In this document: piece after piece, positions 34,081-43,503 of the stretch
Position numbering within the stretch: the first letter of the stretch is position 1
Layout of the letters: every line of letters starts with the position of its first letter
Assembly: GCA_958267355.1 (NCBI GenBank)
Contig: OY279575.1
Span: 1,558,295 to 1,622,294 of the forward strand
From: an uncultured Alphaproteobacteria bacterium
GTDB lineage: Bacteria; Pseudomonadota; Alphaproteobacteria; JALCBB01
Direction of reading: 5' to 3'
Length of the DNA: 64,000 nt
The notes under the pieces: model-generated
What the model was told of the DNA's origin: nothing
Seen by the model: only the letters and a program-made list of their open reading frames with translations
Databases searched by the model: none
Made by a program: the position numbers and the translations under genes

Positions 34081-35475
34081 CTAGACAAAGCCAAACTGCA
34101 CCGAAAGCAAGGACTCAACCCGCTTGCGGGCTCCTGACTCGGCATAAAAAATCAGCGTGTCACCCAGCTCAAGCTCGGTACTGCCACGCGGGGTGATGAA
34201 CTGTCCCTCGCGAATTACCGCTCCGAGCCTGAGTTCGCGGGGTAGGTCTAGGTCGCGCAGGGGTCTTCCCAGCAAAGACGAGCCGCGTTCCAACAACTCC
34301 GCGACAAAGACTTCACCGCCATGGTGGGGCAGGGCATAGAGAAATAAAATCCGCCCACGCCGTAAATGCCGCAAGACCGAAGAAAAAACCAGCTCGCGAG
34401 GGTTCAGGACTCCATCTAAGCCCAAGGAAGCCGACAGGCTATCCAAGGTTGGCGAAGAAATCACCGCCAAAGCACGGCTCACACCCAAATGTTTTGCCAA
34501 AATCCCTGAGAGCAAATTAATCTCATCACTACTGGTCACGGCAATTACCAAATCACTTTCGTGCAAACCTTCACTGCGCAAAAAGGCTTCGTCCAAAGCA
34601 TCGCCGTGTAAGACCTGCCCGGTGCCGCCTGCCAAAGCGGCGGCAGCCCGAGTCGCTTGGTCGGAATCTTTCTCAACAAGATGGCAGTGCAGTTCGCGTC
34701 CCTCGCCATCGCGCAGGTTCTGCATCAGATGAATGCCAACATTGCCGCCGCCCAAGACCACGACACGGCGTAGGGCAGGGGCGGCGGCTCCTGAAAACGC
34801 CCGTGCGAGCCGCTCGGCGTGTTCGCGGCGGACAACAAAGTAGGCAACATCGCCTACGCCAAGGCGATCATCCTTATGGGCGGCGGTAATCTTGCCGCCT
34901 TGGTCGTGCGCCACTAGGGTTGCTTCAATTTTGTCAAACAGCTCTGCCGCTTCATATAAGGGACGACCCAGAATGGTCGTTGTTGCCTCCACCCGTAAGC
35001 CAAGGAGCAAAGCCTGTCCGCCCGCCAAGGGTAGAACATCGGTTGCGCCATCAATGCGAATGCGATTGAGCAAAGCCTTAGAAACTTCGCGTTCAGGAGA
35101 AATAATCCGTGTCGCCGCCACCCCTTCGGGGCCAAATAGATCCACCCATTTTTTATCCAAGTACGAGGGATGACGCACACGGGCAATACGATTGGGAATA
35201 TGAAACAAAGTCGCCGCCACCTGACAGGCGGTTAAGTTCACTTCATCGTGGCGGGTGACTGCAATTAACATCTCGGCTTTGTCGGCTCCCGCCCGTGCCA
35301 AAACTTCAGGATGTGCCGCCTTGCCAACATGGGCTTCCAAATCAAGCTGGCGAGCCGCCCGTGCCACCAAGGCAGGATCATCATCCACTGCGGTGACGCG
35401 AAAGGTGCCGTCTTCTAGTAGGTGTTCTGCCAGCGATAAGCCGACTTGTCCGAGTCCGCAAAGAACAATATGCAT
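34081..35475 (-). CDS. trkA: Trk potassium uptake protein TrkA
   Basis: Cytoplasmic NAD(H)-binding regulator of the Trk K+ channel. The 464-residue protein has two RCK modules. The first opens MHIVLCGLGQVGLSLAEHLL with VTAVDDDP; the second has RRVVVLGGGNVGIHLMQNL. Each is followed by a TrkA-C domain. The length and order are normal. It lies between ntrX and dat in the conserved ntrYX-trkA-dat-hfq arrangement, with a 92-nt repeat-filled gap from ntrX. Confidence 0.95.
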   Translation of the reverse strand: MHIVLCGLGQVGLSLAEHLLEDGTFRVTAVDDDPALVARAARQLDLEAHVGKAAHPEVLARAGADKAEMLIAVTRHDEVNLTACQVAATLFHIPNRIARVRHPSYLDKKWVDLFGPEGVAATRIISPEREVSKALLNRIRIDGATDVLPLAGGQALLLGLRVEATTTILGRPLYEAAELFDKIEATLVAHDQGGKITAAHKDDRLGVGDVAYFVVRREHAERLARAFSGAAAPALRRVVVLGGGNVGIHLMQNLRDGEGRELHCHLVEKDSDQATRAAAALAGGTGQVLHGDALDEAFLRSEGLHESDLVIAVTSSDEINLLSGILAKHLGVSRALAVISSPTLDSLSASLGLDGVLNPRELVFSSVLRHLRRGRILFLYALPHHGGEVFVAELLERGSSLLGRPLRDLDLPRELRLGAVIREGQFITPRGSTELELGDTLIFYAESGARKRVESLLSVQFGFV

Positions 35476-35500
35476 GGGAAATCCCTTATGTGAATGAAAA

Positions 35501-35564
35501 GGTGCGAAAACGTGCGAAAGGGTGCGAAAACGTGTGAAAGGGTGCGAAAAAGTGCGAAGGGTGC
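35501..35564. repeat. 20-nt repeat between ntrX and trkA
   Basis: Three and a part copies of GGTGCGAAAACGTGCGAAAG, degenerate at the end, fill nearly the whole gap and stop 3 nt before the ntrX stop codon. Confidence 0.9.
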
Positions 35565-35567
35565 AGA

Positions 35568-37031
35568 CTATTCTGTCGTCTCACGCGAGGCAACTTCCCC
35601 CGACTTTGCAACACCATTGCGCGGCAAGCCCGTGTCGCTGGCACTGCCATTGGCTTCTGTCGCAGGAGACACCAAGTTCAAATTGCGGAGCTTGCGATAG
35701 AGAGCAGACCGCTCCATACCGACTGCATCGGCAACACGGGCAATTCGTCCGTCATTGCGTTGCAACCAAGAAGACAAATACTCACGCTCAAACCGCTCGC
35801 GGGCTTCGCGTAAGGGCATAGCCAAAAGAGCTCCATCTACCGCCGCTTGGGTGCCTGTGGCTTCGCCGCCGCCTGGGTGGAGTTCAGGCGGCAAGGACTC
35901 GGCACCGATCGGCTCTGCCGCATCTCCCGCCGCCATAATCAAGAGCCAATCAATTACATTCCGCAGTTGGCGGACATTGCCTGGCCAACTATAGGCCTGC
36001 ATCGCTTGAAGCGTTTCGGGTGCCATATGGCGTTCGCCAAGTCCGATATTGGCAGCCGCCGAACGCAGAAAGTGCTCCGCCAAGGCAGGAATATCTTCAG
36101 GCCGCGACGCCAAGGGCGGGACTTTGAGCTCCACAATGTTTAAGCGATAGAGCAGTTCTTCACGAAACCGCCCCGCCTGAACCAACGCTTCTAGGTCACG
36201 GTTGCTAGAAGCAATGACCCGTACATCCACTTCCATCGGTGCCACCCCGCCGACACGATGAAACCGTTGCTCCTGCAAGGTGCGGAGAATTTTCCCCTGC
36301 GTTTCTAGAGGCATATCGGCAACTTCGTCTAACAGCAAAGTGCCAAGATGGGCTTGCTCCAAAAGCCCAGGATGGGCACTTGTCCCGTCTTCTATGCCAA
36401 ACAACTCGGACTCTATACGCTCGGGGTGCATCAAGGCACAATTAATCGCCAAAAAAGGTGCATCGGCTCGTGCCGACAAAGCATGCAGTTGGCGGGCAGT
36501 CACTTCTTTTCCCGCTCCTGCAGGTCCCGTGACCAAGACCCGACTCCCCGCCACCGCCACACGCGCCACCCGCTCGCGCAGAGCCCGCAGGGGTGCAGAG
36601 TCACCAATTAGCTCCTTTTCAGGACCCGCCCGCAAACGCAGTTCCTGATTTTCGCGGCGCAAAGAATCGGCTTCAATCGCCCGCCGCACAATATGCAAGA
36701 GCTGATTTGAGCGAAAGGGTTTTTCTACAAAATCACTGGCTCCATACTTAATGCTGGAAACTGCAGTTTCAATGGTTCCGTGTCCTGAAATGACGACAAT
36801 CGGCAACTGCAATCCACGGGCGCGGATATGTTGCAAAATCCGCAAGCCCCCCTGCGGCTCGTTGCCAAGCCAAATGTCTAAGAGCAAACAAGTCGGCCGA
36901 CGCTGCAGAGCTACTTGGGCTTCCTGCTCGTTGGTCGCTTCGCGGACTGCAAAGCCCGTTTCCTCAAGCAAGGCTCGCAGTTCGCGGCGCACCTGCGGAT
37001 CATCATCCACGACAAGAATTTCGCGTTCCAT
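35568..37031 (-). CDS. ntrX: Nitrogen-regulation response regulator NtrX
   Basis: Response regulator partner of NtrY. The 487-residue protein has a receiver domain with DDD at 9-11 and phospho-acceptor Asp52 (CLLLDIWLG), a AAA+ domain with Walker A GPAGAGKEV and Walker B LLLDEVADMP, and a C-terminal Fis-type HTH (VADAVGMERSALYRKL). The GAFTGA loop needed for sigma-54 contact is absent: the equivalent stretch reads GIEDGTSAHPGLLEQA. It may therefore regulate sigma-70 promoters. The start ATG at 37031 overlaps the ntrY TGA by one base. Confidence 0.94.
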   Translation of the reverse strand: MEREILVVDDDPQVRRELRALLEETGFAVREATNEQEAQVALQRRPTCLLLDIWLGNEPQGGLRILQHIRARGLQLPIVVISGHGTIETAVSSIKYGASDFVEKPFRSNQLLHIVRRAIEADSLRRENQELRLRAGPEKELIGDSAPLRALRERVARVAVAGSRVLVTGPAGAGKEVTARQLHALSARADAPFLAINCALMHPERIESELFGIEDGTSAHPGLLEQAHLGTLLLDEVADMPLETQGKILRTLQEQRFHRVGGVAPMEVDVRVIASSNRDLEALVQAGRFREELLYRLNIVELKVPPLASRPEDIPALAEHFLRSAAANIGLGERHMAPETLQAMQAYSWPGNVRQLRNVIDWLLIMAAGDAAEPIGAESLPPELHPGGGEATGTQAAVDGALLAMPLREARERFEREYLSSWLQRNDGRIARVADAVGMERSALYRKLRNLNLVSPATEANGSASDTGLPRNGVAKSGEVASRETTE

Positions 37032-39457
37032 CAGGTGTCTCCCTGTGTCTGGGGTGTCTCGGGCGTCTGGGGCGGACTGAGGGCAGGAATCCATAGCACC
37101 GCTTCTGCGCCCGCCCCGCCATCTGTGCGCCCCCGTAGCAAAAATCTACCGCCATGGACTTCAGCAATTTTGCGGACAATCGCCAAACCCAAACCCGAAC
37201 CACTCGCCCGCGTTGTGACATACGGCTCGGTCAGACGCTCGCCCGCTATTTCAGGCAAGCCCGTACCATTGTCAGCAAGGGTAAGCCGCCAAGTTGCCGC
37301 TTCGCCTTCTAAGGCTTCTTCGCCGCCTGTTGGCTGTCTTTCAAGAGCCAAGGTGATGACAATCTGTCCGCTTGTGGTTTCTGTGCCTTGGGCTTGTTCT
37401 TTTTCTTGACGCTCGGAAATGGACAAGGCTGCATTCTTCACCAGATTCAAAATCGCCCGCCGCAGTTGTCCGCCATCGCCCAAAATTTCAGCAGTGGGTA
37501 GATCTTCTACTTCTAAGCGGCACGCATTGTCGGTCAAAGCCGCCAGCTCAGGACGATAGAGATCAGCCACTTCCCGCAGAAGCAAATTCAAACGCAAGCT
37601 TTCAAAAGTCGGCTCGGGCATACGCGCAAAATCAGAAAATTCATCCACCAGCTTACGAATCTCCCGCACTTGATGGGTGACTGTATCAACACTTTCCCGC
37701 ACACGGGCGCTGTTGTCGCCATTCTTGTCACCATTCTTGTCGCTTGAGAAATTGCGTAGCAAACGCTCCACCGACAATTGAATCGGAGTCAGCGGGTTTT
37801 TAATCTCGTGGGCAATCGCCTGTGCCACATCAGCCCACGCCGCCTTACGTTCCGCACTCAAAGACTCAGTCAAGTCATCAAGAGTCACCACATAGCCCGA
37901 TAGGTCTCCCGCTGTGCTACGCCGTGCCACCACCCGCACCCGATAGGTGCGGGTCTGTCCGCCACGGGCGAAAACTAGAGTCTCACTTTCCACCTTGCCC
38001 AAGTCAGCCCGAGCGCGCGCCAGCAAACGCCGCAACTCACGCGAAAACGCCGCCGCCCGCCTACCCAGTACACGCTTGCGCGGCACCGCGAAAAATTGCT
38101 CCGCCGCTTCGTTGAGCATTCGTACCCTGCCCCCCGCATCTAAGGCAACAACGCCTGAAGAGACACCGCCCAAAACCGCTTCAATAAAAGCCCGCCGATC
38201 CTCCAAAGCCCGATTGGTTTCTAATAGCTCGCGTCTCTGGCGCGCCAAGCCGCTCGCCATACGATTGAAAGTCCGCGAGACCACACCAATTTCTCCGCGT
38301 TCTTCGGCTTCAGGGACACGGGCATCGAGTGCTCCCTGCTCTAAGCTGTCGGCGGCTTGAATCAACGCCGCCAGCGGACGGTTTAAGCGATTGGCAAACG
38401 AAATCCCAACCACCAAAGCCGACAAGAACAACAACAACGAAAGAATAACAAAAATCGCCGTGAAGGTAACAATAAACCCCGTGCGTTGTCCTTCTAGCCG
38501 CTCGTAAAGCGAAACCGCAAACGAAGTCTCCTGCATATGTTGCAGGACTTGAGCATCAACCAACCGCGTCACCGCCAAATAGTACGACAGCAAATCCCCA
38601 TCTTCTTCGCCACTGCCAAGATAGCGCAACGCCCGCACCCGATCTTGGCGGTCATCTTGGAGAATAATAATTTCTCCGCCCTGAGCCTGCTCTGCCGCCC
38701 AATCAGAAATATCTTCGGTGCGCGCTTCCCCCGCCGTCTGGGGCAGGCTACCGACACGACTCACCACCACCACTTCTGTCGCCGTGCTTTTGTCTGGATC
38801 TGTTGGTGCCGAGGTGAAAAACAATACCGCTTCGTCCAAGCGCAAGACTTCAATTTGTCGCTCCATCAGGAGGCGTATTTCGTCGGTCGTACGGACTCCC
38901 GCGCCCAAGCCCGCCCGCAACAAACCATCAGACATAGAAGCAATATCTGCGGCGACTCCTTCGCGGTGTTCTTCAAGGTAGGCATTGGCAACGGTTAGCG
39001 AACTGCCCAAAGCATCCCGCACCCGCGTGCCAAGCCAATCCTGCAAGCCAAGAACAACAATCAGCAACGAAAAAACCGAAATAATCAAAGTCGGAGTCGC
39101 CGCCACCAATCCAAACAATGATAAAAACTTTAAGTGCAAGCGTCGTCCAACTTCATCGCCCTTGCGCTCCTGCCACAAACGCACCGCCCGCCGCAAAACC
39201 ACAAACATCAAAGCCAAGAGCAAAACCAAATCCGCCATCAGCAAAAACAAAATCACCCGCGGAGCGCCCAAGGCTTCTATCCGCCCTGACATTGCCAGAA
39301 AGGTTAGAATGCAAGCCGCCACTGCCAAGGTGGCAAGGGCTCCTTGCAGGCCTGCTCCACGGCGCAGGGCCTGCCACAGAGCCACCATCATGGCTCCGCG
39401 GCGTGGCGGAGCTGTTCCGTGCGCAGAAACAGGTTCTTGGGTGAGAGCAGAGGGCAT
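37031..39457 (-). CDS. ntrY: Nitrogen-regulation sensor histidine kinase NtrY
   Basis: Membrane sensor kinase of 808 residues. Three to four hydrophobic segments lie in the first third (two of them are LATLAVAACILTFLAMS and FIVTFTAIFVILSLLLFL), then HAMP (NRLNRPLAALIQAADSLEQG), PAS, HisKA (IAHEIKNPLTPIQLS) and HATPase (NLVKNAALSISE, GSGLGLAIVRKIAEVHGG). A DKNGDKNGDN insert encoded by a 12-nt repeat sits after the H-box helix. The C-terminus ends in a PQTPETPQT repeat. The usual upstream genes ntrB and ntrC are not here. Confidence 0.95.
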   Translation of the reverse strand: MPSALTQEPVSAHGTAPPRRGAMMVALWQALRRGAGLQGALATLAVAACILTFLAMSGRIEALGAPRVILFLLMADLVLLLALMFVVLRRAVRLWQERKGDEVGRRLHLKFLSLFGLVAATPTLIISVFSLLIVVLGLQDWLGTRVRDALGSSLTVANAYLEEHREGVAADIASMSDGLLRAGLGAGVRTTDEIRLLMERQIEVLRLDEAVLFFTSAPTDPDKSTATEVVVVSRVGSLPQTAGEARTEDISDWAAEQAQGGEIIILQDDRQDRVRALRYLGSGEEDGDLLSYYLAVTRLVDAQVLQHMQETSFAVSLYERLEGQRTGFIVTFTAIFVILSLLLFLSALVVGISFANRLNRPLAALIQAADSLEQGALDARVPEAEERGEIGVVSRTFNRMASGLARQRRELLETNRALEDRRAFIEAVLGGVSSGVVALDAGGRVRMLNEAAEQFFAVPRKRVLGRRAAAFSRELRRLLARARADLGKVESETLVFARGGQTRTYRVRVVARRSTAGDLSGYVVTLDDLTESLSAERKAAWADVAQAIAHEIKNPLTPIQLSVERLLRNFSSDKNGDKNGDNSARVRESVDTVTHQVREIRKLVDEFSDFARMPEPTFESLRLNLLLREVADLYRPELAALTDNACRLEVEDLPTAEILGDGGQLRRAILNLVKNAALSISERQEKEQAQGTETTSGQIVITLALERQPTGGEEALEGEAATWRLTLADNGTGLPEIAGERLTEPYVTTRASGSGLGLAIVRKIAEVHGGRFLLRGRTDGGAGAEAVLWIPALSPPQTPETPQTQGDT

Positions 39458-39602
39458 AACAGATTTTAGGCTCCAGCAGGGGTAGGGCGATTCTGCGCTT
39501 TGTGTTGTATTTTAGCAACAGAGGCAAATCCCGTAGAATGGCTCTGGAAAGCCGCAAAAACCAAGCCATCACCGAGCGAACAAGGCTAACGAGGCAAAGG
39601 AT
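39458..39602. promoter_or_regulatory. Divergent intergenic region ntrY / ispDF
   Basis: The 145-nt space must drive ntrY leftwards and ispDF rightwards. No convincing -35/-10 pair was chosen. A purine-rich GAGGCAAAGG lies just before the ispDF ATG and is a reasonable Shine-Dalgarno. Confidence 0.4.
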
Positions 39603-41312
39603 ATGACAGTTGCGATTCTAATTCTGGCGGCTGGGGAATCTCGGCGGTTTTACGGGCGGGAAACGGGTGCTGTCGGTGGAGGTAATTTGCCGCCGACTGC
39701 GGTTATGAAGCCCGCAGGCGGATTAGGGGAGCAAAGTGCGGGCATGAATGCCGCCCCGCAAGGCACATCGCACGGGAGGGGTAAGTACAATTTTCCAGCG
39801 ATGAAAACTATGAAGCCTGCAGGCGGATTAGGGGAGCAAAGTGCGGGCATGAATGCCGCACCGCAAGGTGTGCAAGGTGCGGGTGAAGACAATTTTCCAG
39901 CGATGAAAACTATGAAGCCTGCAGGTAGTTTGGGGGCACAAACGCTTGGCACGAATGCCGCACCGCAAGGTGCGCAAGGCACATCGCACGGGAGGGGTAA
40001 GTACAATTTTCCAGCGATGAAAACTATGAAGCCTGCAGGCGGATTAGGGGAGCAAAGTGCGGGCATGAATGCCGCACCGCAAGGTGCGCAAGGTGCAGGT
40101 AAGGTGTATGAGCCGCTGGGTCAGGTAGGTGGGGCTGAGACAGGTGCTTTGCGACGGGGCTTAGAAGGCTTGGTGCGGGGCTTGAAGAGCACAGAGGCAG
40201 ATATTCAGCTCAAGATTCAGCCTGTGATTCGCCAGGGCGATCAAGATCCGTTGGCAGAAGCACTGGCAGGATTTGCGGGCGCGGGCTTGGCGGTGCTGCC
40301 TGCTGTTGTGGGTGGAGCCACGCGGGCGCAATCGGTTCAGGCAGGCTTGGCGGGTTTGGCAGAGCATTTATCTGCCGCGTGCGAAGAAGTTTGGGTGCAT
40401 GATGCGGCGCGTCCTGAAGTGCGGACTGCAACCGTCCAGGAGTTGCGGGCAACTTTTCACAGCCAAGATGTGGCGGGAGTTTTTCCTGCTCTGCCGCTCC
40501 ACGCCGCTTTACGGCGGACAGATAGAGAATTAACCCCCAGTGCTGACTCCGCACCACGGTTGGCGGAAAGCGTGAATCGTTCGCGGGTTGTTGCCGCTTT
40601 GACTCCGCAGGTCTTTCGCTTGTCGGCACTGGTTGCCGCTCACCAGCAAGCCCAAACCCAAGAGCTAGACCCCGCGGCGACAGACGATGATGCAGGCTTG
40701 GTGGCGGCTGCGGGCGGAGTCGTGGCAGTTGTTCCTGACACGCCAGACAATGTGAAGCTGACAACGCAGGAAGATCTTGTCCGTTTGCGCAGACCTGCTT
40801 TTGCGGGCTTGCGTTGTGGGACGGGCTGGGATCTCCACGCTTTCGCTCCGCGTACTGGTGAGTCGCCCCCGCTCAAACTGGGCGGTCTTGCTATTGAGTC
40901 CGAGTATGTTCTGCAGGGTCATTCAGATGGCGATGCAGTTTTGCACGCTCTGTGCGATGCGATTTTTTCGGCTCTGGGAGAAGCAGATTTGGGGGCGCGT
41001 TTTCCGTCTTCTGACCCGCAATACAAAAACGCCGACTCGGCACAATTTGTAGAAGCCGCACGGTGCGCCCTGAAAATGAAAGGTGCGACAATTTGCAATG
41101 TCAGTATCACCATTCTTGCTGACCAGCCGAAGATTGCTCCGCATCGCGTTCGGCTTGCCGCACGGATTGCTGAGCTCTTGGCTCTTGCCCCCAGCCAAGT
41201 CGGGATTACCGCCACCACCAGCGATGGCTTAGGGGCTTGTGCCCAAGGAGCAGGGCTTGCCGCACAGGCACAAGTTTTGCTCTATCTTGCTCCTGATGGT
41301 TCTGACCTTTGA
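39603..41312 (+). CDS. ispDF: IspD/IspF bifunctional enzyme with repeat insertion
   Basis: Fused 2-C-methyl-D-erythritol 4-phosphate cytidylyltransferase and MECDP synthase of the MEP pathway. The IspD part begins MTVAILILAAGESRRF (the CTP loop), then resumes with VYEPLG, GGATRAQSV and WVHDAARPEV. The IspF part starts near residue 400 with RCGTGWDLHAF, then LQGHSDGDAVLHALCDAI and TTSDGLG. Residues 35-167 (133 codons) are four tandem copies of a repeat that starts MKPAGGLGEQSAGMNAAPQG. This insert falls between the Arg of the CTP loop and the Lys/Tyr segment that should follow. The protein is 569 residues, compared with about 390-400 normally. Confidence 0.93.
   Translation: MTVAILILAAGESRRFYGRETGAVGGGNLPPTAVMKPAGGLGEQSAGMNAAPQGTSHGRGKYNFPAMKTMKPAGGLGEQSAGMNAAPQGVQGAGEDNFPAMKTMKPAGSLGAQTLGTNAAPQGAQGTSHGRGKYNFPAMKTMKPAGGLGEQSAGMNAAPQGAQGAGKVYEPLGQVGGAETGALRRGLEGLVRGLKSTEADIQLKIQPVIRQGDQDPLAEALAGFAGAGLAVLPAVVGGATRAQSVQAGLAGLAEHLSAACEEVWVHDAARPEVRTATVQELRATFHSQDVAGVFPALPLHAALRRTDRELTPSADSAPRLAESVNRSRVVAALTPQVFRLSALVAAHQQAQTQELDPAATDDDAGLVAAAGGVVAVVPDTPDNVKLTTQEDLVRLRRPAFAGLRCGTGWDLHAFAPRTGESPPLKLGGLAIESEYVLQGHSDGDAVLHALCDAIFSALGEADLGARFPSSDPQYKNADSAQFVEAARCALKMKGATICNVSITILADQPKIAPHRVRLAARIAELLALAPSQVGITATTSDGLGACAQGAGLAAQAQVLLYLAPDGSDL
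39705..40103 (+). repeat. Four tandem copies of the palindromic coding element in ispDF
   Basis: Units start ATGAAGCC(T/C)GCAGG at 39705, 39810, 39912 and 40026 (105, 102 and 114 nt apart), all multiples of three. A core of about 60 nt is kept in all, including GCGGGCATGAATGCCGCACC; the linker TACAATTTTCCAGCGATGAA varies in length. A partial 5' linker (GGTAATTTGCCGCCGACTGC) precedes the first unit. Reverse-strand translation is also open throughout. Confidence 0.95.
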
Positions 41313-41323
41313 GGCAAAGTTTG

Positions 41324-41884
41324 ATGAACGAAAGTCCGCCTGAAACACAAGCCCAGAAGACAGCAAGTCGGCGCACCCCTGACCCACGGGGTGTGGCACA
41401 TTTTATTGCTTCCTTGGGGGGGATTGGCTATGCCCGCTTTATGCCCGGCACTTGGGGGAGCTTGGTGGCGGCTCCGCCGCTGATTGCTGTGGCTTTTGTT
41501 TTTGGCTATCTGTGGCTTCTTGGCGTGGCGGTGGTTTTGACTCTCGGCGGCGTGGTTCTGTTGGAGCCCTTGCGGCGGGCAGAAAAAGCAAACGCGCAAG
41601 TCCCAGAACAGGATGAAAAATGGGATCCGCCGTGGGTGGTCTTGGACGAAGCGGCGGGTATGGCGGTGGCTTTGGTGCCTTTTGCTCTCCACGGTTCGCC
41701 TTTGGCGATTGTCTTTGCCTTTGTGCTCTTTCGCCTGTTGGATGCGACCAAGCCGCCGCCTGTCCGTCAAGCTGAAGGATTGCCTGGGGCGTTTGGGGTT
41801 ATGGCAGATGATTTGGTTGCGGGTTTGGGAGCGGCGATTTTGACGGCGGCGGCACTGTTTTTTATTCAGGCGCTCAAAATTTAA
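41324..41884 (+). CDS. pgpA: Phosphatidylglycerophosphatase A
   Basis: Membrane phosphatase that makes phosphatidylglycerol. The 186-residue protein has GGIGYARFMPGTWGSLVA, WVVLDEAAGMAVAL (catalytic Asp/Glu block), FVLFRLLDATKPPPVR and VMADDLVAG, the full PgpA signature, with four hydrophobic segments. ATG 41324 was chosen; a TTG at 41309 overlapping the ispDF stop is also possible and would add five residues. The ispDF-pgpA-pncC order is conserved in the class. Confidence 0.93.
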   Translation: MNESPPETQAQKTASRRTPDPRGVAHFIASLGGIGYARFMPGTWGSLVAAPPLIAVAFVFGYLWLLGVAVVLTLGGVVLLEPLRRAEKANAQVPEQDEKWDPPWVVLDEAAGMAVALVPFALHGSPLAIVFAFVLFRLLDATKPPPVRQAEGLPGAFGVMADDLVAGLGAAILTAAALFFIQALKI

Positions 41885-41885
41885 C

Positions 41886-42010
41886 AGGCGGAATATAACA
41901 GGCGCAATTGTACGCACAGAATTTAACCAGCAGAATTTAACCAGCGGAATTTAACCAGCAGAATGTAACTAGAAGAATGTAACCAGACAGGTTGAGTCGG
42001 CGGAATTTAA
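41886..42010. repeat. 14-nt GAATTTAACCAGCA repeat
   Basis: About seven degenerate copies fill the space between pgpA and the pncC start, with the last copy ending 7 nt before the ATG. No other feature was seen in this gap. Confidence 0.92.
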
Positions 42011-42016
42011 TCTGAG

Positions 42017-42577
42017 ATGTCTAAAGCACTTCTTGATAGTCGTGGCATTACAGACTTAGCCATTGAGTCGGCGGCGGCAGACTTGGTGTGCCAGCTTGGG
42101 GCGGGGGCTAAGACTGTGGCGGTGGCGGAAAGTTGCACGGGCGGAGCCATCGCACAGGCACTCACGGCTGTGGCGGGGGCGAGCAAAGTTTTTGGCTTTG
42201 GCTTTGTTGTCTATAGCAATCGGGCGAAGGAATCGTTGTTGGGTGTTTCGGCGGCAAGTTTGCAGAGCTACGGTGCTGTAAGTTTGGCGGTGGCAGAAGA
42301 AATGGCACGGGGGGCTTTGAGCCGTGCTGGCTCTGATTTTGCTTTGGCGGTTACGGGCGTTGCTGGGCCGACAGGTGGGAGTGCAGAAAAACCCGTTGGC
42401 ACGGTGTGGTTTGCTCTTGCCCAGCAGAGAATAGAATTAACGCCTGTGGTAAAGGTACAGGTACAGGTGCGGAGTCTGCGAAAACGGTTTGCGGGCGGGC
42501 GGGATGAAATTCAAGCCCAAGCCACTCTGTTTGCCCTCGCCTGGCTGGTGGAAGAAACGAAAGAGTTGTCGGTATGA
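42017..42577 (+). CDS. pncC: CinA C-terminal domain protein (nicotinamide-nucleotide amidase)
   Basis: Deamidates nicotinamide mononucleotide in NAD recycling. The 186-residue protein is a stand-alone CinA-C domain with [66 protein letters not shown] and the terminal TLFALAWLV. The N-terminal molybdopterin-like domain of long CinA is absent, which is normal for PncC. Its stop overlaps the next start by 4 nt. Confidence 0.92.
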   Translation: MSKALLDSRGITDLAIESAAADLVCQLGAGAKTVAVAESCTGGAIAQALTAVAGASKVFGFGFVVYSNRAKESLLGVSAASLQSYGAVSLAVAEEMARGALSRAGSDFALAVTGVAGPTGGSAEKPVGTVWFALAQQRIELTPVVKVQVQVRSLRKRFAGGRDEIQAQATLFALAWLVEETKELSV

Positions 42578-43503
42578 CTGACAGGGAAGACAAAACACCT
42601 AAGGAACACGAAAAGCCCAAGGCAGAGCCTGCGACACCCCTGCTCCAACCGCAGGGAGCGGCTTTTGCCTTGCGGGTTGCTGAAATTCCTTTGTGGCATC
42701 TTTTGCTGACCGCCTTGCTAGCCCTGCTTTCCATCAAGCTGGTGGGGCTTGTCTATCCAGGGCTTGGAGCTGGGGCGGGTCTATCGGCGGGGGTGGAAGC
42801 AGGTGTGTCCGCCGAAGAACAAGCCCGTGCTGACGGACAAACCCCTGCCCTGCCTGTGGCACGGATTTCGTTTCTTTTGATTGTGCAGAATTTGATTCTT
42901 CTGGGTGCGGTCTTGGCACTTCTGCGAGTGCATCGTTTGAAACTTGCTGATTTGGGTTTGCGCAAACTGAGTACACGGCAAGTGCTGAACGAAATCTTCC
43001 TTGGCCTTCTGCTGGTACCCGCAATGGCAATTTTGAATCTGGTTTTGCTTTCGCTCTATTTGCAGTTTCTGCGCGAGATGCCCGAAGTTTCGCAACTGCC
43101 GATTCTGCTCTCGGGCGAGACCAGTCGCTTCGGCAACGGACTATTTGTTGCAACGGTCAGTCTGTTTGTGCCTTTTTCAGAAGAATTGCTCTTTCGCGGC
43201 TTGGTCTTTGTTTGGCTTTTTGCTCTTGCGGGGCCACTGCCTGCGGCTTTGGTCAGTGCAGGAATTTTTGCCGCCGTGCATCTGCCGCTGGGGCTGATTC
43301 CGTTGATGTTTTTCTTCGGAATGGTTGCCGCTTGGCGGTTTGTGGTTATCGGCTCGCTCTGGGCACCGATTTTGCTCCACGCGGCGTTTAATTGTGCCAA
43401 TGTTTTGTTGTTTTTTGCCGCCCGTGATCTTATGGCGGAGGTCAATAGCCAAAACGCGGTCTGGCTTTGGCTGGTTAGCAGTCTTGCGGGTTTATTCTTC
43501 TAG
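42574..43503 (+). CDS. CPBP family intramembrane metalloprotease
   Basis: Predicted membrane protease (Abi/CAAX family), 309 residues with about seven hydrophobic segments. The three motifs are clear: [12 protein letters not shown] (EExxxR), AAVHLPLGL (second His) and [11 protein letters not shown] (HxxxN). The substrate is unknown. It overlaps pncC by 4 nt, so co-transcription is likely, and its last 12 nt overlap the convergent ratA gene. Confidence 0.88.
   Translation: MTDREDKTPKEHEKPKAEPATPLLQPQGAAFALRVAEIPLWHLLLTALLALLSIKLVGLVYPGLGAGAGLSAGVEAGVSAEEQARADGQTPALPVARISFLLIVQNLILLGAVLALLRVHRLKLADLGLRKLSTRQVLNEIFLGLLLVPAMAILNLVLLSLYLQFLREMPEVSQLPILLSGETSRFGNGLFVATVSLFVPFSEELLFRGLVFVWLFALAGPLPAALVSAGIFAAVHLPLGLIPLMFFFGMVAAWRFVVIGSLWAPILLHAAFNCANVLLFFAARDLMAEVNSQNAVWLWLVSSLAGLFF

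Noticed and set aside
39650..40066. Minus-strand 138-codon ORF opposite ispDF
   Set aside because: It is the antisense reading of the palindromic element repeats; it lacks a start context and homology, though its openness is mentioned as part of the element finding.
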